Assembly: GCF_009193185.1 (NCBI RefSeq)
Contig: NZ_VUKF01000003.1
Location: forward strand, 105,675-169,674
Direction of reading: 5' to 3'
DNA length: 64,000 nucleotides
From: Georgenia thermotolerans
GTDB lineage: Bacteria; Actinomycetota; Actinomycetes; Actinomycetales; Actinomycetaceae
This document shows positions 34,815 through 44,018 of this stretch, one piece after another. The notes under the pieces were generated by a model. It was not told the DNA's origin, did not search any database, and saw only the letters and a list, made by a program, of their open reading frames with translations. The translations under genes were made by a program, and so were the position numbers. Within the stretch, counting starts at the first letter, position 1. Every line of letters starts with the position of its first letter.

Positions 34815-34919
34815 GGTTGGGGTCCTCGAGGGTCAGACCCCGCGGGCTTGCGGGCCCTCGGGATGGCGGGTGATGTCCACTGCGACCGTCTGGTTCTCTG
34901 CCAACTCGTGTCCCCGGGT

Positions 34920-34931
34920 TGAACCAGTTCA
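34920..34931. promoter_or_regulatory. Inverted repeat upstream of corA
   Basis: TGAACCAGTTCA is a 5-base inverted repeat around CA, in the 284-base gap between two divergent genes. It may be an operator for either gene; no binding family can be named. I saw no M-box in this gap. Confidence 0.3.
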
Positions 34932-35098
34932 CCGTTCCTCCGCTTCATTGTGCAACGCTCCCTGCCGGGCAGGCAGGTGCTTCGCGGTGCCATGCTGAGC
35001 ACGAGACCGCGGCGCTCCTGCCGTGGTCTTCGACGGCACGGAGCACGCTGCGCCGCGGCTTCCCGCCGCGCCGGCGTCGGTCAGGGAGGCACGCGGTC

Positions 35099-36115
35099 AT
35101 GGCGGTGGTGGACAACGTCATCTACGTCGACGGCGCCCGCGCGGCGAGCCCGGCCACCCTCGAGGAGACCTTCAACCTGCGCGACGAGTCCGGTGGTATG
35201 GCGTGGGTGGGGCTGTACCGCCCGGCCCCGGAGGAGGTCCACGCCGTCGCCCAGGAGTTCCACCTCCACCCGCTGGCCGAGGAGGACACCTACAAGGCGC
35301 ACCAGCGCCCCAAGCTCGAGCGGTACGGCCACACCCTCTTCGTCGTGCTGCACCCCGCCCGCTACGTCGACGCAGCCGAGAAGGTGGAGTTCGGCGAGCT
35401 GCACGTGTTCATAGGCCCGGGCTTCGTCGTCACCGTCCGCCACGCCGAGTCGCCGAACCTGGCCCAGGTGCGCCGCCGGATGGAGGGCGCCCCGGACACG
35501 CTCCGCCTCGGCCCGGAGGCCGTGCTCTACGCCATCCTCGACCAGGTGGTCGACGAGTACGCCCCGGTGGTGGCGGGCCTGGAGAACGACATCGACGAGA
35601 TCGAGGACCAGCTCTTCGAGAGCGACCAGTCCGTCTCGCGCCGCATCTACGAGCTCACCCGCGAGGTCATCGCCTTCCAGCGGGCGACCCACCCGCTCGT
35701 GCAGGTGCTCAAGAACCTCGAGCAGGGGTTCGACGTCTTCCGGGTCGATGTCGAGCTGCGGCACAAGCTCCGCGACGTCTACGACCACACGCTGCGCATC
35801 GTCGAACGGGCCGACTCCTTCCGGGCGCTGCTCCAGAACGCCCTCACGGTGAACTCCACGCTGGTGGCCCAGCGGCAGAACGACGAGATGCGCCGGCTCA
35901 CCGAGGCGAGCTACCGGCAGAGCGAGGAGGTCAAGCGCATCTCGTCCTGGGCGGCGATCCTCTTCGCCCCGACGCTGGTGGGCACGATCTACGGGATGAA
36001 CTTCCACAACATGCCGGAGCTGGGCTGGTACTACGGCTATCCGGCCGCGCTGGTGGCGATGGTGGTCATGGGCGTCGTGCTGTGGTTCGTGTTCAAGCGG
36101 CACCACTGGTTGTAG
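35099..36115 (+). CDS. corA: Magnesium/cobalt transporter CorA
   Basis: A 338-residue CorA-family channel. A soluble N-terminal domain (residues 1-270) with long helices is followed by two membrane segments; the signature YGMNFHNMPEL lies between them. It forms a pentameric Mg2+ channel in the plasma membrane. The ATG reading MAVVDNVIYVDG is used because earlier in-frame codons encode a low-complexity, non-family stretch; GGGAGG lies about ten bases upstream. Confidence 0.93.
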   Translation: MAVVDNVIYVDGARAASPATLEETFNLRDESGGMAWVGLYRPAPEEVHAVAQEFHLHPLAEEDTYKAHQRPKLERYGHTLFVVLHPARYVDAAEKVEFGELHVFIGPGFVVTVRHAESPNLAQVRRRMEGAPDTLRLGPEAVLYAILDQVVDEYAPVVAGLENDIDEIEDQLFESDQSVSRRIYELTREVIAFQRATHPLVQVLKNLEQGFDVFRVDVELRHKLRDVYDHTLRIVERADSFRALLQNALTVNSTLVAQRQNDEMRRLTEASYRQSEEVKRISSWAAILFAPTLVGTIYGMNFHNMPELGWYYGYPAALVAMVVMGVVLWFVFKRHHWL

Positions 36116-36272
36116 CCGCCCGGCAGCAGCGCTCGTCGGTGCTCAAGGTGCTGGCCAGGCAGGGCCGCGGAGCGAGCCCGCGCCCGGGCACTCCGGTTGC
36201 GGGCGTGACCCGCCTCCCCTAGACCTGGGACGACGGCCGCCACTGCGGCCTTGGCGGACGGCGGGAGGTCCG

Positions 36273-38084
36273 GTGAGCCAGCGCATCGAGGACTACGGCC
36301 CGATCGGGGACCTCCACACCATGGCCCTCGTGGGCCGGGACGGCTCCATCGACTGGCTCTGCCTGCCCCGGTTCGACTCCGGGGCCTGCTTCGCCCGCCT
36401 GCTCGGCGGCGACGACGCCGGCTTCTGGCAGATCGGGCCGGCCGCGGGGGGCGGGTGCACCCGGCGGCACTACCACGGCAACAGCCTGGTGCTCGAGACC
36501 GAGTGGGAGACCTCCGACGGCACCGTCCGGCTCATCGACTTCATGCCTCCGCGCGACGGCGCCGCCGACGTCGTCCGCATCGTCGAGGGCGTGTCGGGCC
36601 GGGTGCCGATGCGGATGGAGCTGCGGCTGCGCTTCGACTACGGCCACGTCGTCCCGTGGGTCCGGCGCCAGGGTCGTCAGCAGCTCTCGGCGATCGCGGG
36701 CCCCGACGCGGTCTGGCTGGACACCCCGGCACCGCTCGAGGGCCGGGACATGCGGACCGTCTCCGAGTTCGAGGTCGGTGAGGGGGAACGGGTGCCGTTC
36801 GTGCTCACCCACCACCCCTCGCACGAGCCGGCACCGGGGCGGCGGGACGCCGGGAAGGTCCTCGACCGGACCCTGGACTTCTGGCGGCGGTGGATGTCCG
36901 GCATCAAGTACGACGGCTCCTGGGAGGAGCCCGTGCACCGCTCCCTGATCACCCTCAAGGCGCTCAGCTACGAGCCCACGGGCGGGATCGTCGCCGCCGC
37001 CACCACGTCCCTGCCCGAGCAGCTGGGCGGCCCGCGCAACTGGGACTACCGCTTCTGCTGGCTCCGCGACGCCACCTTCACCCTCCAGGCACTGCTCGGC
37101 ACGGGGTTCCTCAAGGAGGCCGGCGCCTGGAGGGACTGGTTGCTGCGCGCCGTCGCCGGGGACCCGGCGGACCTGCAGATCATGTACGGCATCGACGGCA
37201 CCCGCCGGCTGACGGAGTACGAGGTGGACTGGCTCGCCGGCTACGAGGGGTCGCGCCCGGTGCGCATCGGCAACGCCGCGGTCGGCCAGTTCCAGCTCGA
37301 CGTGTGGGGCGAGGTTCTCGACGGCCTGCATGTCGCCCGGATGGCCGGGATGACCCGGGAGGTCCCGGCGTGGGACCTCCAGCGCGCCTTGCTCGACTAC
37401 CTCGAGGGCCACTGGCAGGACCCGGACAACAGCCTGTGGGAGGTGCGCGGCCCGCGGCGTGACTTCGTCCACTCCAAGGTCATGGCCTGGGCCGGCATCG
37501 ACCGGGCGGTGCAGGGTGTGGAGCGGTTCGGTCTCGACGGCCCGGTGGACCGGTGGAGGGCCCTGCGCGAGCAGATCCACAGCGAGGTGTGCGCCAAGGG
37601 CTACGACGCCGACCGCAACACCTTCACCCAGTTCTACGGCTCTGAGGGCCTCGACGCCGCACTCCTGCTCCTGCCGCAGGTCGGCTTCCTGCCCTGGGAC
37701 GACGAGCGGATCGTCGGCACGGTCGACGCCGTGCGGCGCGAGCTCGTCGAGGAGGGGTTCGTCATGCGCTACCGCCCCGACGCCGACGGCGGCGTGGACG
37801 GCCTGCCCGGCCACGAGGGCGCCTTCCTCGCGTGCAGCTTCTGGATGGCCAACGCCCTGCACGGCATCGGGCGGCGGGACGAGGCGACCGAGCTGTTCCA
37901 GCGCCTGCTAGGCCTGCGCAACGACCTCGGCATCCTCAGCGAGGAGTACGACGTCCACGCCCAGCGCCAGGTCGGCAACACCCCCCAGGCCTTCAGCCAC
38001 GTCGGCCTGGTCAACACCGCCCGCCACCTCAGCGGCGCCCCTGCCGCGAAGGAAGCGGGGAAGAAGACCCCGAAGCAGTCCTAG
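36273..38084 (+). CDS. GH15 family glucoamylase/trehalase-like protein
   Basis: A 603-residue cytosolic glycoside hydrolase family 15 protein. It starts RIEDYGPIGDLHTMALVGRD, has the N-terminal supersandwich domain, and then the (alpha/alpha)6 barrel with GGPRNWDYRFCWLRDATFT and later GHEGAFLACSFWMANAL, where a catalytic Glu is expected. It lacks a signal peptide. Actinobacterial members include trehalases as well as glucoamylases, so substrate is uncertain. GTG start with GGGAGGT. Eight bases separate it from the glucose dehydrogenase gene. Confidence 0.88.
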   Translation: MSQRIEDYGPIGDLHTMALVGRDGSIDWLCLPRFDSGACFARLLGGDDAGFWQIGPAAGGGCTRRHYHGNSLVLETEWETSDGTVRLIDFMPPRDGAADVVRIVEGVSGRVPMRMELRLRFDYGHVVPWVRRQGRQQLSAIAGPDAVWLDTPAPLEGRDMRTVSEFEVGEGERVPFVLTHHPSHEPAPGRRDAGKVLDRTLDFWRRWMSGIKYDGSWEEPVHRSLITLKALSYEPTGGIVAAATTSLPEQLGGPRNWDYRFCWLRDATFTLQALLGTGFLKEAGAWRDWLLRAVAGDPADLQIMYGIDGTRRLTEYEVDWLAGYEGSRPVRIGNAAVGQFQLDVWGEVLDGLHVARMAGMTREVPAWDLQRALLDYLEGHWQDPDNSLWEVRGPRRDFVHSKVMAWAGIDRAVQGVERFGLDGPVDRWRALREQIHSEVCAKGYDADRNTFTQFYGSEGLDAALLLLPQVGFLPWDDERIVGTVDAVRRELVEEGFVMRYRPDADGGVDGLPGHEGAFLACSFWMANALHGIGRRDEATELFQRLLGLRNDLGILSEEYDVHAQRQVGNTPQAFSHVGLVNTARHLSGAPAAKEAGKKTPKQS

Positions 38085-38092
38085 GAGGCCGC

Positions 38093-39148
38093 ATGCGCGC
38101 GCTCACCGTCGTCCCGCTCCAGGACGGCTCGCTCGAGGTCACCGACGTGCCCGAGCCCGACCCCGGAACCGGCGACCTCGTGGTCGACGGCGTCGCCCTG
38201 GGAGTGTGCGGCACCGACAGGGAGATCGCCCGCGGCGAGTACGGCTGGGCGCCCGAGGGGCACGACCGCCTCGTGCTCGGGCACGAGTCCCTCGGCCGGG
38301 TCCGGGAGGCGCCGGAGGGGTCCGGCTTCAGCGCCGGGGACCTTGTCGTCGGCGTGGTGCGCCGCCCCGACCCGGTGCCCTGCGGCGCGTGCGCCCGCGG
38401 GCAGTTCGACATGTGCCGCAACGGCAGGTACACCGAGCGCGGGATCAAGGAGCGCGACGGGTACGGCAGCGAGCGCTGGCGGGTGGAGCAGGACTACGCC
38501 GTGCGCCTGGACCCGCGGCTCGCGGAGGTCGGGATGCTCCTCGAGCCCACCACGGTCGTGGCTAAGGCGTGGGACCAGGTGGAACGCATCGGGCAGCGGT
38601 CCTGGTTCGACCCGCGCACCGTGCTCGTCACCGGCGCCGGCCCCATCGGCCTGCTCGCCGCCCTGCTGGGGGCGCAGCGGGGGCTGGAGGTGCACGTGCT
38701 CGACCGGGTCACCGAGGGACCCAAGCCCCAGCTCGTGGCCGACCTCGGCGCGACCTACCACAGCGACCCCGCCGACGACGTCGCCCGCAAGCTCCTGCCC
38801 GACGTCACGATCGAGGCGACCGGGGCGGCGCCCGTCGTCGTCGCGACCCTGGCGAACACCGGCGCCTACGGCATCGTGTGCCTCACCGGGGTGTCCTCCC
38901 GCGGGCGGCGGATCACCATCGACGCCGGGGCCCTCAACCGGGAGATCGTCCTGGACAACGACGTCGTCGTCGGCTCGGTCAACGCCAACCTGGATCACTA
39001 CGCCGCGGGGGCCGACGCCCTCGCGAAGGCCGACCTGGACTGGCTGCGCCGGCTCGTCACCCGGCGGGTGCCGCTCGAACGCGCGGCGGAGGCGTTCCAG
39101 CCGCAGGAGGGCGACATCAAGGTCGTGATCGACCTGTCGGCGGCCTGA
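38093..39148 (+). CDS. Zinc-type glucose 1-dehydrogenase
   Basis: A 351-residue medium-chain dehydrogenase of the archaeal-type glucose dehydrogenase group. GVCGTDREIARGEYG and LGHESLG are catalytic-zinc segments, PCGACARGQFDMC is the structural zinc lobe and VTGAGPIGLLAALLG the NAD(P) motif. It oxidises glucose to gluconolactone. The ATG has a perfect AGGAGG site. Coupling to a GH15 hydrolase suggests that glucose released from trehalose or a maltodextrin is oxidised directly. Confidence 0.88.
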   Translation: MRALTVVPLQDGSLEVTDVPEPDPGTGDLVVDGVALGVCGTDREIARGEYGWAPEGHDRLVLGHESLGRVREAPEGSGFSAGDLVVGVVRRPDPVPCGACARGQFDMCRNGRYTERGIKERDGYGSERWRVEQDYAVRLDPRLAEVGMLLEPTTVVAKAWDQVERIGQRSWFDPRTVLVTGAGPIGLLAALLGAQRGLEVHVLDRVTEGPKPQLVADLGATYHSDPADDVARKLLPDVTIEATGAAPVVVATLANTGAYGIVCLTGVSSRGRRITIDAGALNREIVLDNDVVVGSVNANLDHYAAGADALAKADLDWLRRLVTRRVPLERAAEAFQPQEGDIKVVIDLSAA

Positions 39149-39156
39149 GACCCGCG

Positions 39157-39867
39157 CTACGGCTCCACTGGCTCGACGAGCTCCGGGCCGTCGTTGCGGA
39201 CGTCGCCGACCGCCTTGGACACCGGCCGGGGGCGCAGCACCGGCTCGGGCATCGCCGCGACCATCTCACGGACCGTCTCGAGGTCCTCGATGCTCGGGTC
39301 CAGCCAGGCGTCCATGAGGTCCGCCGGCACCAGGAGCGGGGTGCGGTCGTGGATGTGGCCGATGGCGTCGGCGGCCTGGGTGGTGAGGATGGTGTTGGTC
39401 CACAGCCACTTGTCCGGGTGGTCGTCGGGCAGGGCCGGGTCGGGCCAGAGCTCGTAGAGCCCGGCGAAGGCCAGCACGCCCTCACCGTGGAGGAAGTAGG
39501 GCTGCTTGCCCTCGGGGGTCTTCTCCCACTCGTAGTAGCCGTCGGCGGCCAGCAGGCACCGCCGCCGCGCGGCGGCCTTGCGGAAGGCCGGCTTCTCGGT
39601 GACTGTCTCCGAGCGGGCGTTGATGAGGCGCGCGCCGCCGCGCGGGTCCTTGGCCCAGGAGGGCACGAGCCCCCAGCGCACCGTGCGCAGCTGGCGCACC
39701 GGCGAGGCGTCGGGTTCCTGGCGCGGCGCGCGTTCGAGCACCGCGCGCACCCGGTCGGTGGGGGCGACGTTCCACGACGGCGGCAGCTCCTCGCCGACGA
39801 CCTCGTCGATGGCGAAGGCGGTGACCAGGTCGGCGTCACGGCGGGCGTTGGCGTAGCGACCACACAT
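39157..39867 (-). CDS. SRAP (HMCES/YedK) family protein
   Basis: A 236-residue SRAP-domain protein that cross-links to abasic sites in single-stranded DNA. The start gives MCGRY, so Cys2 is the reactive residue after Met removal; a longer in-frame start would block it. INARSETV, the Glu in DGYYEWEK and the HxxTPLLV-type segment HDRTPLLVP complete the active site. CACACT at -12 to -7 suggests a leaderless mRNA. It is divergent from the MerR gene. Confidence 0.92.
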   Translation of the reverse strand: MCGRYANARRDADLVTAFAIDEVVGEELPPSWNVAPTDRVRAVLERAPRQEPDASPVRQLRTVRWGLVPSWAKDPRGGARLINARSETVTEKPAFRKAAARRRCLLAADGYYEWEKTPEGKQPYFLHGEGVLAFAGLYELWPDPALPDDHPDKWLWTNTILTTQAADAIGHIHDRTPLLVPADLMDAWLDPSIEDLETVREMVAAMPEPVLRPRPVSKAVGDVRNDGPELVEPVEP

Positions 39868-39873
39868 GGGGCC

Positions 39874-39992
39874 AGTGTGCGACACCGGGCCTGCACGCGC
39901 CGGGGCAACCGGGACGTCCCGCTGCGGTTGCCATGGTGGTGCTCGACTCCGGCACGCGGCGGGAGAGCGTGCCGCGGCCGGTGCGCCACACT
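39874..39992. promoter_or_regulatory. Mirror-image divergent leaderless promoters (SRAP / MerR)
   Basis: On the minus strand CACACTGGCCCCATG ends at the SRAP start; on the plus strand CACACTGGGGGCATG ends at the MerR start. CACACT sits at -12 to -7 in both cases (39874-39879 minus, 39987-39992 plus). Both genes thus appear to use the same kind of leaderless promoter. Confidence 0.45.
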
Positions 39993-39998
39993 GGGGGC

Positions 39999-40394
39999 AT
40001 GGCGAGGTCGGGGCGCGGATCGATGATGCAGATCGGGAAGTTCGCCGAACGGACCGGGGTGTCGATCCACACGCTGCGCCACTACGACGACGTGGACCTG
40101 CTGCGCCCGTCGGGGCGCAGCGACGGCGGTTTCCGCCTCTACACCGAGGACGACCTGGAGCGGTTCCTCGTCATCCGACGGATGAAGCCGCTGGGGTTCT
40201 CGCTGGAGGAGATGCGCCAGGTGCTCGAGGTCGTCGACGCCCTCCCAGACGCGACGGGGCCGGACCGGGAGGCGCTGCGCCGGCGGCTGGACGCCTTCAT
40301 CGCGGCCGCGCAGGAGCGGCGGGCGAAGGTGCTCGCGCAGGTCGCGATGGCGGACGAGTTCATCGGCCTGCTCGAGCAGCGGCGCTCCTCCTGA
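39999..40394 (+). CDS. MerR-family transcriptional regulator
   Basis: A 131-residue MerR protein. The winged helix is MQIGKFAERTGVSIHTLRHY with the wing RPSGRSDGGFRLY, followed by a coiled-coil dimer helix. No metal-binding cysteines are present, so the signal is probably organic or redox. The start at 39999 is chosen because a -10-like CACACT sits exactly at -12 to -7; ATG codons at 40023 and 40026 would give the more usual MMQIG start. Confidence 0.82.
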   Translation: MARSGRGSMMQIGKFAERTGVSIHTLRHYDDVDLLRPSGRSDGGFRLYTEDDLERFLVIRRMKPLGFSLEEMRQVLEVVDALPDATGPDREALRRRLDAFIAAAQERRAKVLAQVAMADEFIGLLEQRRSS

Positions 40395-40403
40395 CCCGAC
40401 CCG

Positions 40404-41945
40404 TCAGGAGGTGCCGGCGAGGTGTCCGGCGAGACGCCCGTGCCGCTCCGCGCTGTCCTCGTTGAGGCCGACGATGGTGGCCGTCTTGCCCTTGGCGGCG
40501 TACTTGGTCGTGATCGCGTCCAGGGTGGCCACGGTGGAGGCGTCCCAGATGTGGGACCGGGACATGTCGATGACGACGTTCTCCGGGTCGCCGGCGTAGT
40601 CGAACTGCGTGACGAGGTCGTTGCTCGAGGCCCAGAACAGCTCCCCGACCACCGCGTACACACGGGTGTTCGCGTCCGGGTGGGCGACCTCGACGACCTC
40701 GGTGAGGTGGGCGACGCGGCGGACGAACATCACCGCGGCGACGAGCACGCCGGTGACGACGCCGTAGGCGAGGTTGTGGGTGGCGACCGTGACGGCCACG
40801 GTGGCGAGCATCACGAGGGTCTCGGATCGGGGCATGCGCCGCAGCGTCGCCGGGCGGACCGAGTGCCAGTCGAACGTGGCGACGGAGACCATGATCATCA
40901 CCGCCACGAGCGCGGCCATCGGGATCGTGGCGACGACGTCGCCCAGCCCCACCACCAGGACGAGCAGGAAGACGCCGGCGAGGAAGGTCGAGATCCGGGT
41001 GCGGGCGCCGGAGGCCTTCACGTTGATCATCGTCTGCCCGATCATCGCGCACCCGCCCATGCCCCCGAAGAAGCCGGTGACGACGTTGGCCACCCCCTGG
41101 CCCCAGGCCTCCCGGGACTTGTTCGAGCGGGTGTCGGTGACGTCGTCGACCAGCTTGGCCGTCATGAGCGACTCCATGAGCCCCACCAGCGCCATGGCGA
41201 GGGCGTAGGGGCCGATGATCCGCAGCGTGTCCAGGCTGAGCGGCACGTCCGGGAGGACCAGGGACGGCAGGGACCTGGGCAGGTCGCCCTGGTCGCCGAC
41301 GTCGGGCACGTCGAGCGCGAACGCCAGGGTGACGGCCGTGAGCGCGACGATCGCGACCAGCGGGGCCGGCACCACGACGGTGATCCTCGGCAGCAGGACG
41401 ATGACCGCGATCCCGGCGGCGACCATCGCGTACACGACCCACGAGACCCCGATCAGGTGCGGCAGCTGGGCGAGGAAGATGAGGATCGCCAGGGCGTTGA
41501 CGAAGCCGACCATGACGCTGCGCGGGATGAACCGCATGAGCCTCGCCACGCCGAGGAGCCCGAAGGCGACCTGGATGAGCCCGGCGAGGATCACCGTCGC
41601 GATGAGGTAGTCCGTGCCGTGCTCGCGCACCACCGGCGCGATCACCAGGGCGACGGCCCCGGTGGCGGCGGAGATCATGGCCGGCCGCCCGCCGAGGAAG
41701 GCGATCGAGACCGCCATCGTGAACGAGGCGAACAGGCCGACGCGCGGGTCGACCCCGGCGATGATCGAGAAGGAGATCGCCTCGGGGATCAGCGCCAGGG
41801 CGACGACCAGGCCACCGAGGACCTCGGTGCGCAGCCGGCGCGGGTCACGCAGCGCGCCGCGGACGGAGGTGACGTCCTCGGTGCGCGCGCGCCGGCGCTC
41901 CTCGGGTCCGCACGGGTGCTGGACGGCGGCGGAGGGCGAGGTCAC
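40404..41945 (-). CDS. SulP family anion transporter with STAS domain
   Basis: A 513-residue transporter. About 12-14 membrane segments include GGLVVALALIPEAISFSIIA and FFGGMGGCAMIGQTMINVK; a cytosolic STAS domain lies at about residues 405-513 with IDMSRSHIWDASTVATLDAI. It may carry sulfate or bicarbonate; the sequence alone does not decide. The GTG has GGGAG five bases upstream. It is convergent with the MerR gene. Confidence 0.9.
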   Translation of the reverse strand: MTSPSAAVQHPCGPEERRRARTEDVTSVRGALRDPRRLRTEVLGGLVVALALIPEAISFSIIAGVDPRVGLFASFTMAVSIAFLGGRPAMISAATGAVALVIAPVVREHGTDYLIATVILAGLIQVAFGLLGVARLMRFIPRSVMVGFVNALAILIFLAQLPHLIGVSWVVYAMVAAGIAVIVLLPRITVVVPAPLVAIVALTAVTLAFALDVPDVGDQGDLPRSLPSLVLPDVPLSLDTLRIIGPYALAMALVGLMESLMTAKLVDDVTDTRSNKSREAWGQGVANVVTGFFGGMGGCAMIGQTMINVKASGARTRISTFLAGVFLLVLVVGLGDVVATIPMAALVAVMIMVSVATFDWHSVRPATLRRMPRSETLVMLATVAVTVATHNLAYGVVTGVLVAAVMFVRRVAHLTEVVEVAHPDANTRVYAVVGELFWASSNDLVTQFDYAGDPENVVIDMSRSHIWDASTVATLDAITTKYAAKGKTATIVGLNEDSAERHGRLAGHLAGTS

Positions 41946-42105
41946 ACAGACTCCCAGGGTGCGTGGCGCACGCGGCGCCCGATGGTCAGGTCGTGGGCGG
42001 CGCGCCGTCGCACCAGGGAAGGCCGGCACCGCGCGGGAGTCCGCGCCGCGGCCGGACCAACTCTAGCCCGACCCGAGGGTTCGGTGCGTGTGAGATGCGC
42101 CGGGC

Positions 42106-42555
42106 TCAGCCCTCGAGCTGCCGGATGACCTTCGCGGGGTTGCCGACGGCGACGACGTTGGCGGGCAGGTCCTTGGTGACGACGGCGCCTGCGCCGACCA
42201 CGGTGTTCTCCCCGATCTTCACCCCGGGGCACACGATGACCCCGCCGCCGAGCCAGACGTTGTCCCCGATGGTGATGGGCTCGGCCGCCTCCCACGTCGC
42301 CCGGCGCGGCTCCGGCTCGACCGGGTGGGTGGGGGTCAGCAGCTGCACGTTGGGGCCGATCTGCACGTCGTCGCCGAGCAGCTCCTCCAGCAGCCGGCGG
42401 CGCAGCGGCCCCTGCCGGACCGTCGTGGCGTTGTAGGCGTCCATGAGGTCGAGCGCGGCCTGGTTCTGCGCGGCCAGCTCGGGGTCGTCGGCGATGTAGA
42501 GGTCACCGGCGAGCATCCGCTCGCGCATGGTGCGGGTGTCGGCGGTGGCGGTCAT
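42106..42555 (-). CDS. Maltose/galactoside O-acetyltransferase family, internally shortened
   Basis: A 149-residue left-handed beta-helix acetyltransferase. The N-terminal ERMLAGDLYIADDPELA and the C-terminal half (LLTPTHPVEPEPRRA with the catalytic His; GDNVWLGGGVIVCPGV; AVGNPAKVI) are standard. Between LLEELLG and DDVQIGPNVQLL about 40 residues are missing compared with the usual 185, removing the first helix coils. The reading frame is kept. The ATG at 42555 has GGAGG very close. It may be inactive or a genuine short variant. Confidence 0.75.
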   Translation of the reverse strand: MTATADTRTMRERMLAGDLYIADDPELAAQNQAALDLMDAYNATTVRQGPLRRRLLEELLGDDVQIGPNVQLLTPTHPVEPEPRRATWEAAEPITIGDNVWLGGGVIVCPGVKIGENTVVGAGAVVTKDLPANVVAVGNPAKVIRQLEG

Positions 42556-42573
42556 GCCCTCCAACGTATGCCG

Positions 42574-42972
42574 TCAGGCCGCCGGCGGGCGGTGCGGGGT
42601 GACGGGATCGTCGGGCAGCGTGGGGTCCTCCTCGACGATGTCGACGATCTCCCCGAGTTGGGTGACGTCGAGCAGGAACCGCACGAGGTCCGGGGGCTGC
42701 AGCATCCGCAGCCGGTGGGGGAGGCGGTAGGCCAGCCGGGCGAGCATGGCGACGACGGCGGAGTCAATGAAGGTCACGCCGGCGGTGTCCACGTCGACCG
42801 GCCGGCCGGCCTGGACGGCGAGCTCGACCGCGTCGTTGAGCGTGCCGTTGAGGCTGATGTCGACGTCGCCGCCGAGCACGAGCCGGGTGCGGGTCGCCGT
42901 CTGGAGGACCGACACGGAGCCGGGTCCCCTCGTCTGGGATGTGCGCGCGGAGGGTGTCCCGGTGTTGCTCAC
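42574..42972 (-). CDS. STAS-domain anti-sigma factor antagonist
   Basis: A 132-residue protein with a single STAS domain, like SpoIIAA/RsbV. The phosphorylatable serine is in VTFIDSAVVAMLARL. It would bind an anti-sigma kinase when not phosphorylated. A SpoIIE-type phosphatase that could act on it is encoded at 46037. The GTG start has AGGAC upstream. The gene lies 18 bases upstream of the acetyltransferase gene on the same strand. Confidence 0.85.
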   Translation of the reverse strand: MSNTGTPSARTSQTRGPGSVSVLQTATRTRLVLGGDVDISLNGTLNDAVELAVQAGRPVDVDTAGVTFIDSAVVAMLARLAYRLPHRLRMLQPPDLVRFLLDVTQLGEIVDIVEEDPTLPDDPVTPHRPPAA

Positions 42973-43085
42973 GATGTCCTGCTGGTCCTTTCGGTGGTGC
43001 GGCCCGTTCACCGTCGCACGTGCGGGGCGCCGCTGTCGCGCGGACGGTCACGTGTGAGGCCTCACGGGCCCCCGGGGGTGCGGTG

Positions 43086-43892
43086 TCACGGGCCGTCCGG
43101 GTGCGGCGTCAGGTACCAGGACGCCGGCGGCGCGGGGATCGTGCGGGTGATGCGCCGGGCCCGCCAGCGCGCCAGCACGTGAACGACCAGGGCGAGGACC
43201 ATCACGAGCAGCCCGGCCAGCCCGATCGCCCACGCTACGTGCCCGCTGAGCACGCCGCCGACCAGGGCCCAGCCGAACGTGTCGGGCGGGCGGGCGACGA
43301 CGTCGAGCAGCGCCGGGGGCCAGCCGAGGAAGGCGAGCACCCCCACGGCGAAGGCCACGCAGCCCAGCGCGAACAGCGCCGCGCCGGTCCAGAACAGCCG
43401 GCGGGCCCGGCGCAGCCACACGCCCGCCCGCTCCAGGAGCAGGCCGCGGTGGTGCACCACGAGCTCGGCGTAGACCTCCGGCTCCATGGTGGTGGGCGTC
43501 GCGCCGGTGTCGAAGACGGCGAGCGGGTCGCCGGAGGCCGGCGCGGCGGGCACCTCCGCCGGGGCCTCCCCGTACCGCAGCCGGACGTCGCCGAGCGTGA
43601 GGACGTCGCCGGCGTGCAGCTCGCTCGGGGCGCTCACGGCCACCCCGTCGAGGAAGGTGCCCATCCGGGACCCCAGGTCCTCGACGACTACCCTGCCACC
43701 CACCCGCCGGACGGCGGCGTGCTGCGGGCTGAGGTCCGGATCCTCGAGGCACACGTCGCACGTGGGCGCGTTACCCAGCACGAGGGCCTCGCGCACCAGG
43801 GGGATGCGGCGGCCGTGGACGCCCGGGCCGAGCACCTCGAGGAAGGGCATCCCGGCGGGGGGCAGGAGCGGGGTCCCCAGGGGCTGCGTCAT
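43086..43892 (-). CDS. FHA-domain membrane protein
   Basis: A 268-residue protein. The FHA domain covers about residues 20-110 (VLGNAPTCDVCLEDPDLSPQ; EDLGSRMGTFLDG), binding phosphothreonine peptides. Two membrane segments follow near residues 165-245, so FHA faces the cytosol. The ATG with GGAGG five bases upstream is chosen over an earlier in-frame codon. The signal partner is unknown; a Ser/Thr kinase is not in the window. Confidence 0.85.
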   Translation of the reverse strand: MTQPLGTPLLPPAGMPFLEVLGPGVHGRRIPLVREALVLGNAPTCDVCLEDPDLSPQHAAVRRVGGRVVVEDLGSRMGTFLDGVAVSAPSELHAGDVLTLGDVRLRYGEAPAEVPAAPASGDPLAVFDTGATPTTMEPEVYAELVVHHRGLLLERAGVWLRRARRLFWTGAALFALGCVAFAVGVLAFLGWPPALLDVVARPPDTFGWALVGGVLSGHVAWAIGLAGLLVMVLALVVHVLARWRARRITRTIPAPPASWYLTPHPDGP

Positions 43893-44018
43893 CGCGACCT
43901 CCGCGGCGCCGAACAGGGCGACAGATGTTGACGAGAAGTCTCTCACCGGCGCCCGGCCGGCGACGCGCCGGAGGGCCCCCTCTCCGGTCCCCCTCCCGGT
44001 CTCCCCGGGCCAGGGGGG

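Noticed and set aside
34815..35098. M-box or other Mg2+ riboswitch before corA
   Set aside because: No conserved core of a known magnesium riboswitch can be seen; only a short inverted repeat is present.
43947..44018. Strong terminator between the pdxK and FHA genes
   Set aside because: The gap is GC-rich and can fold weakly, but no clean long stem is visible, and both genes run the same way.
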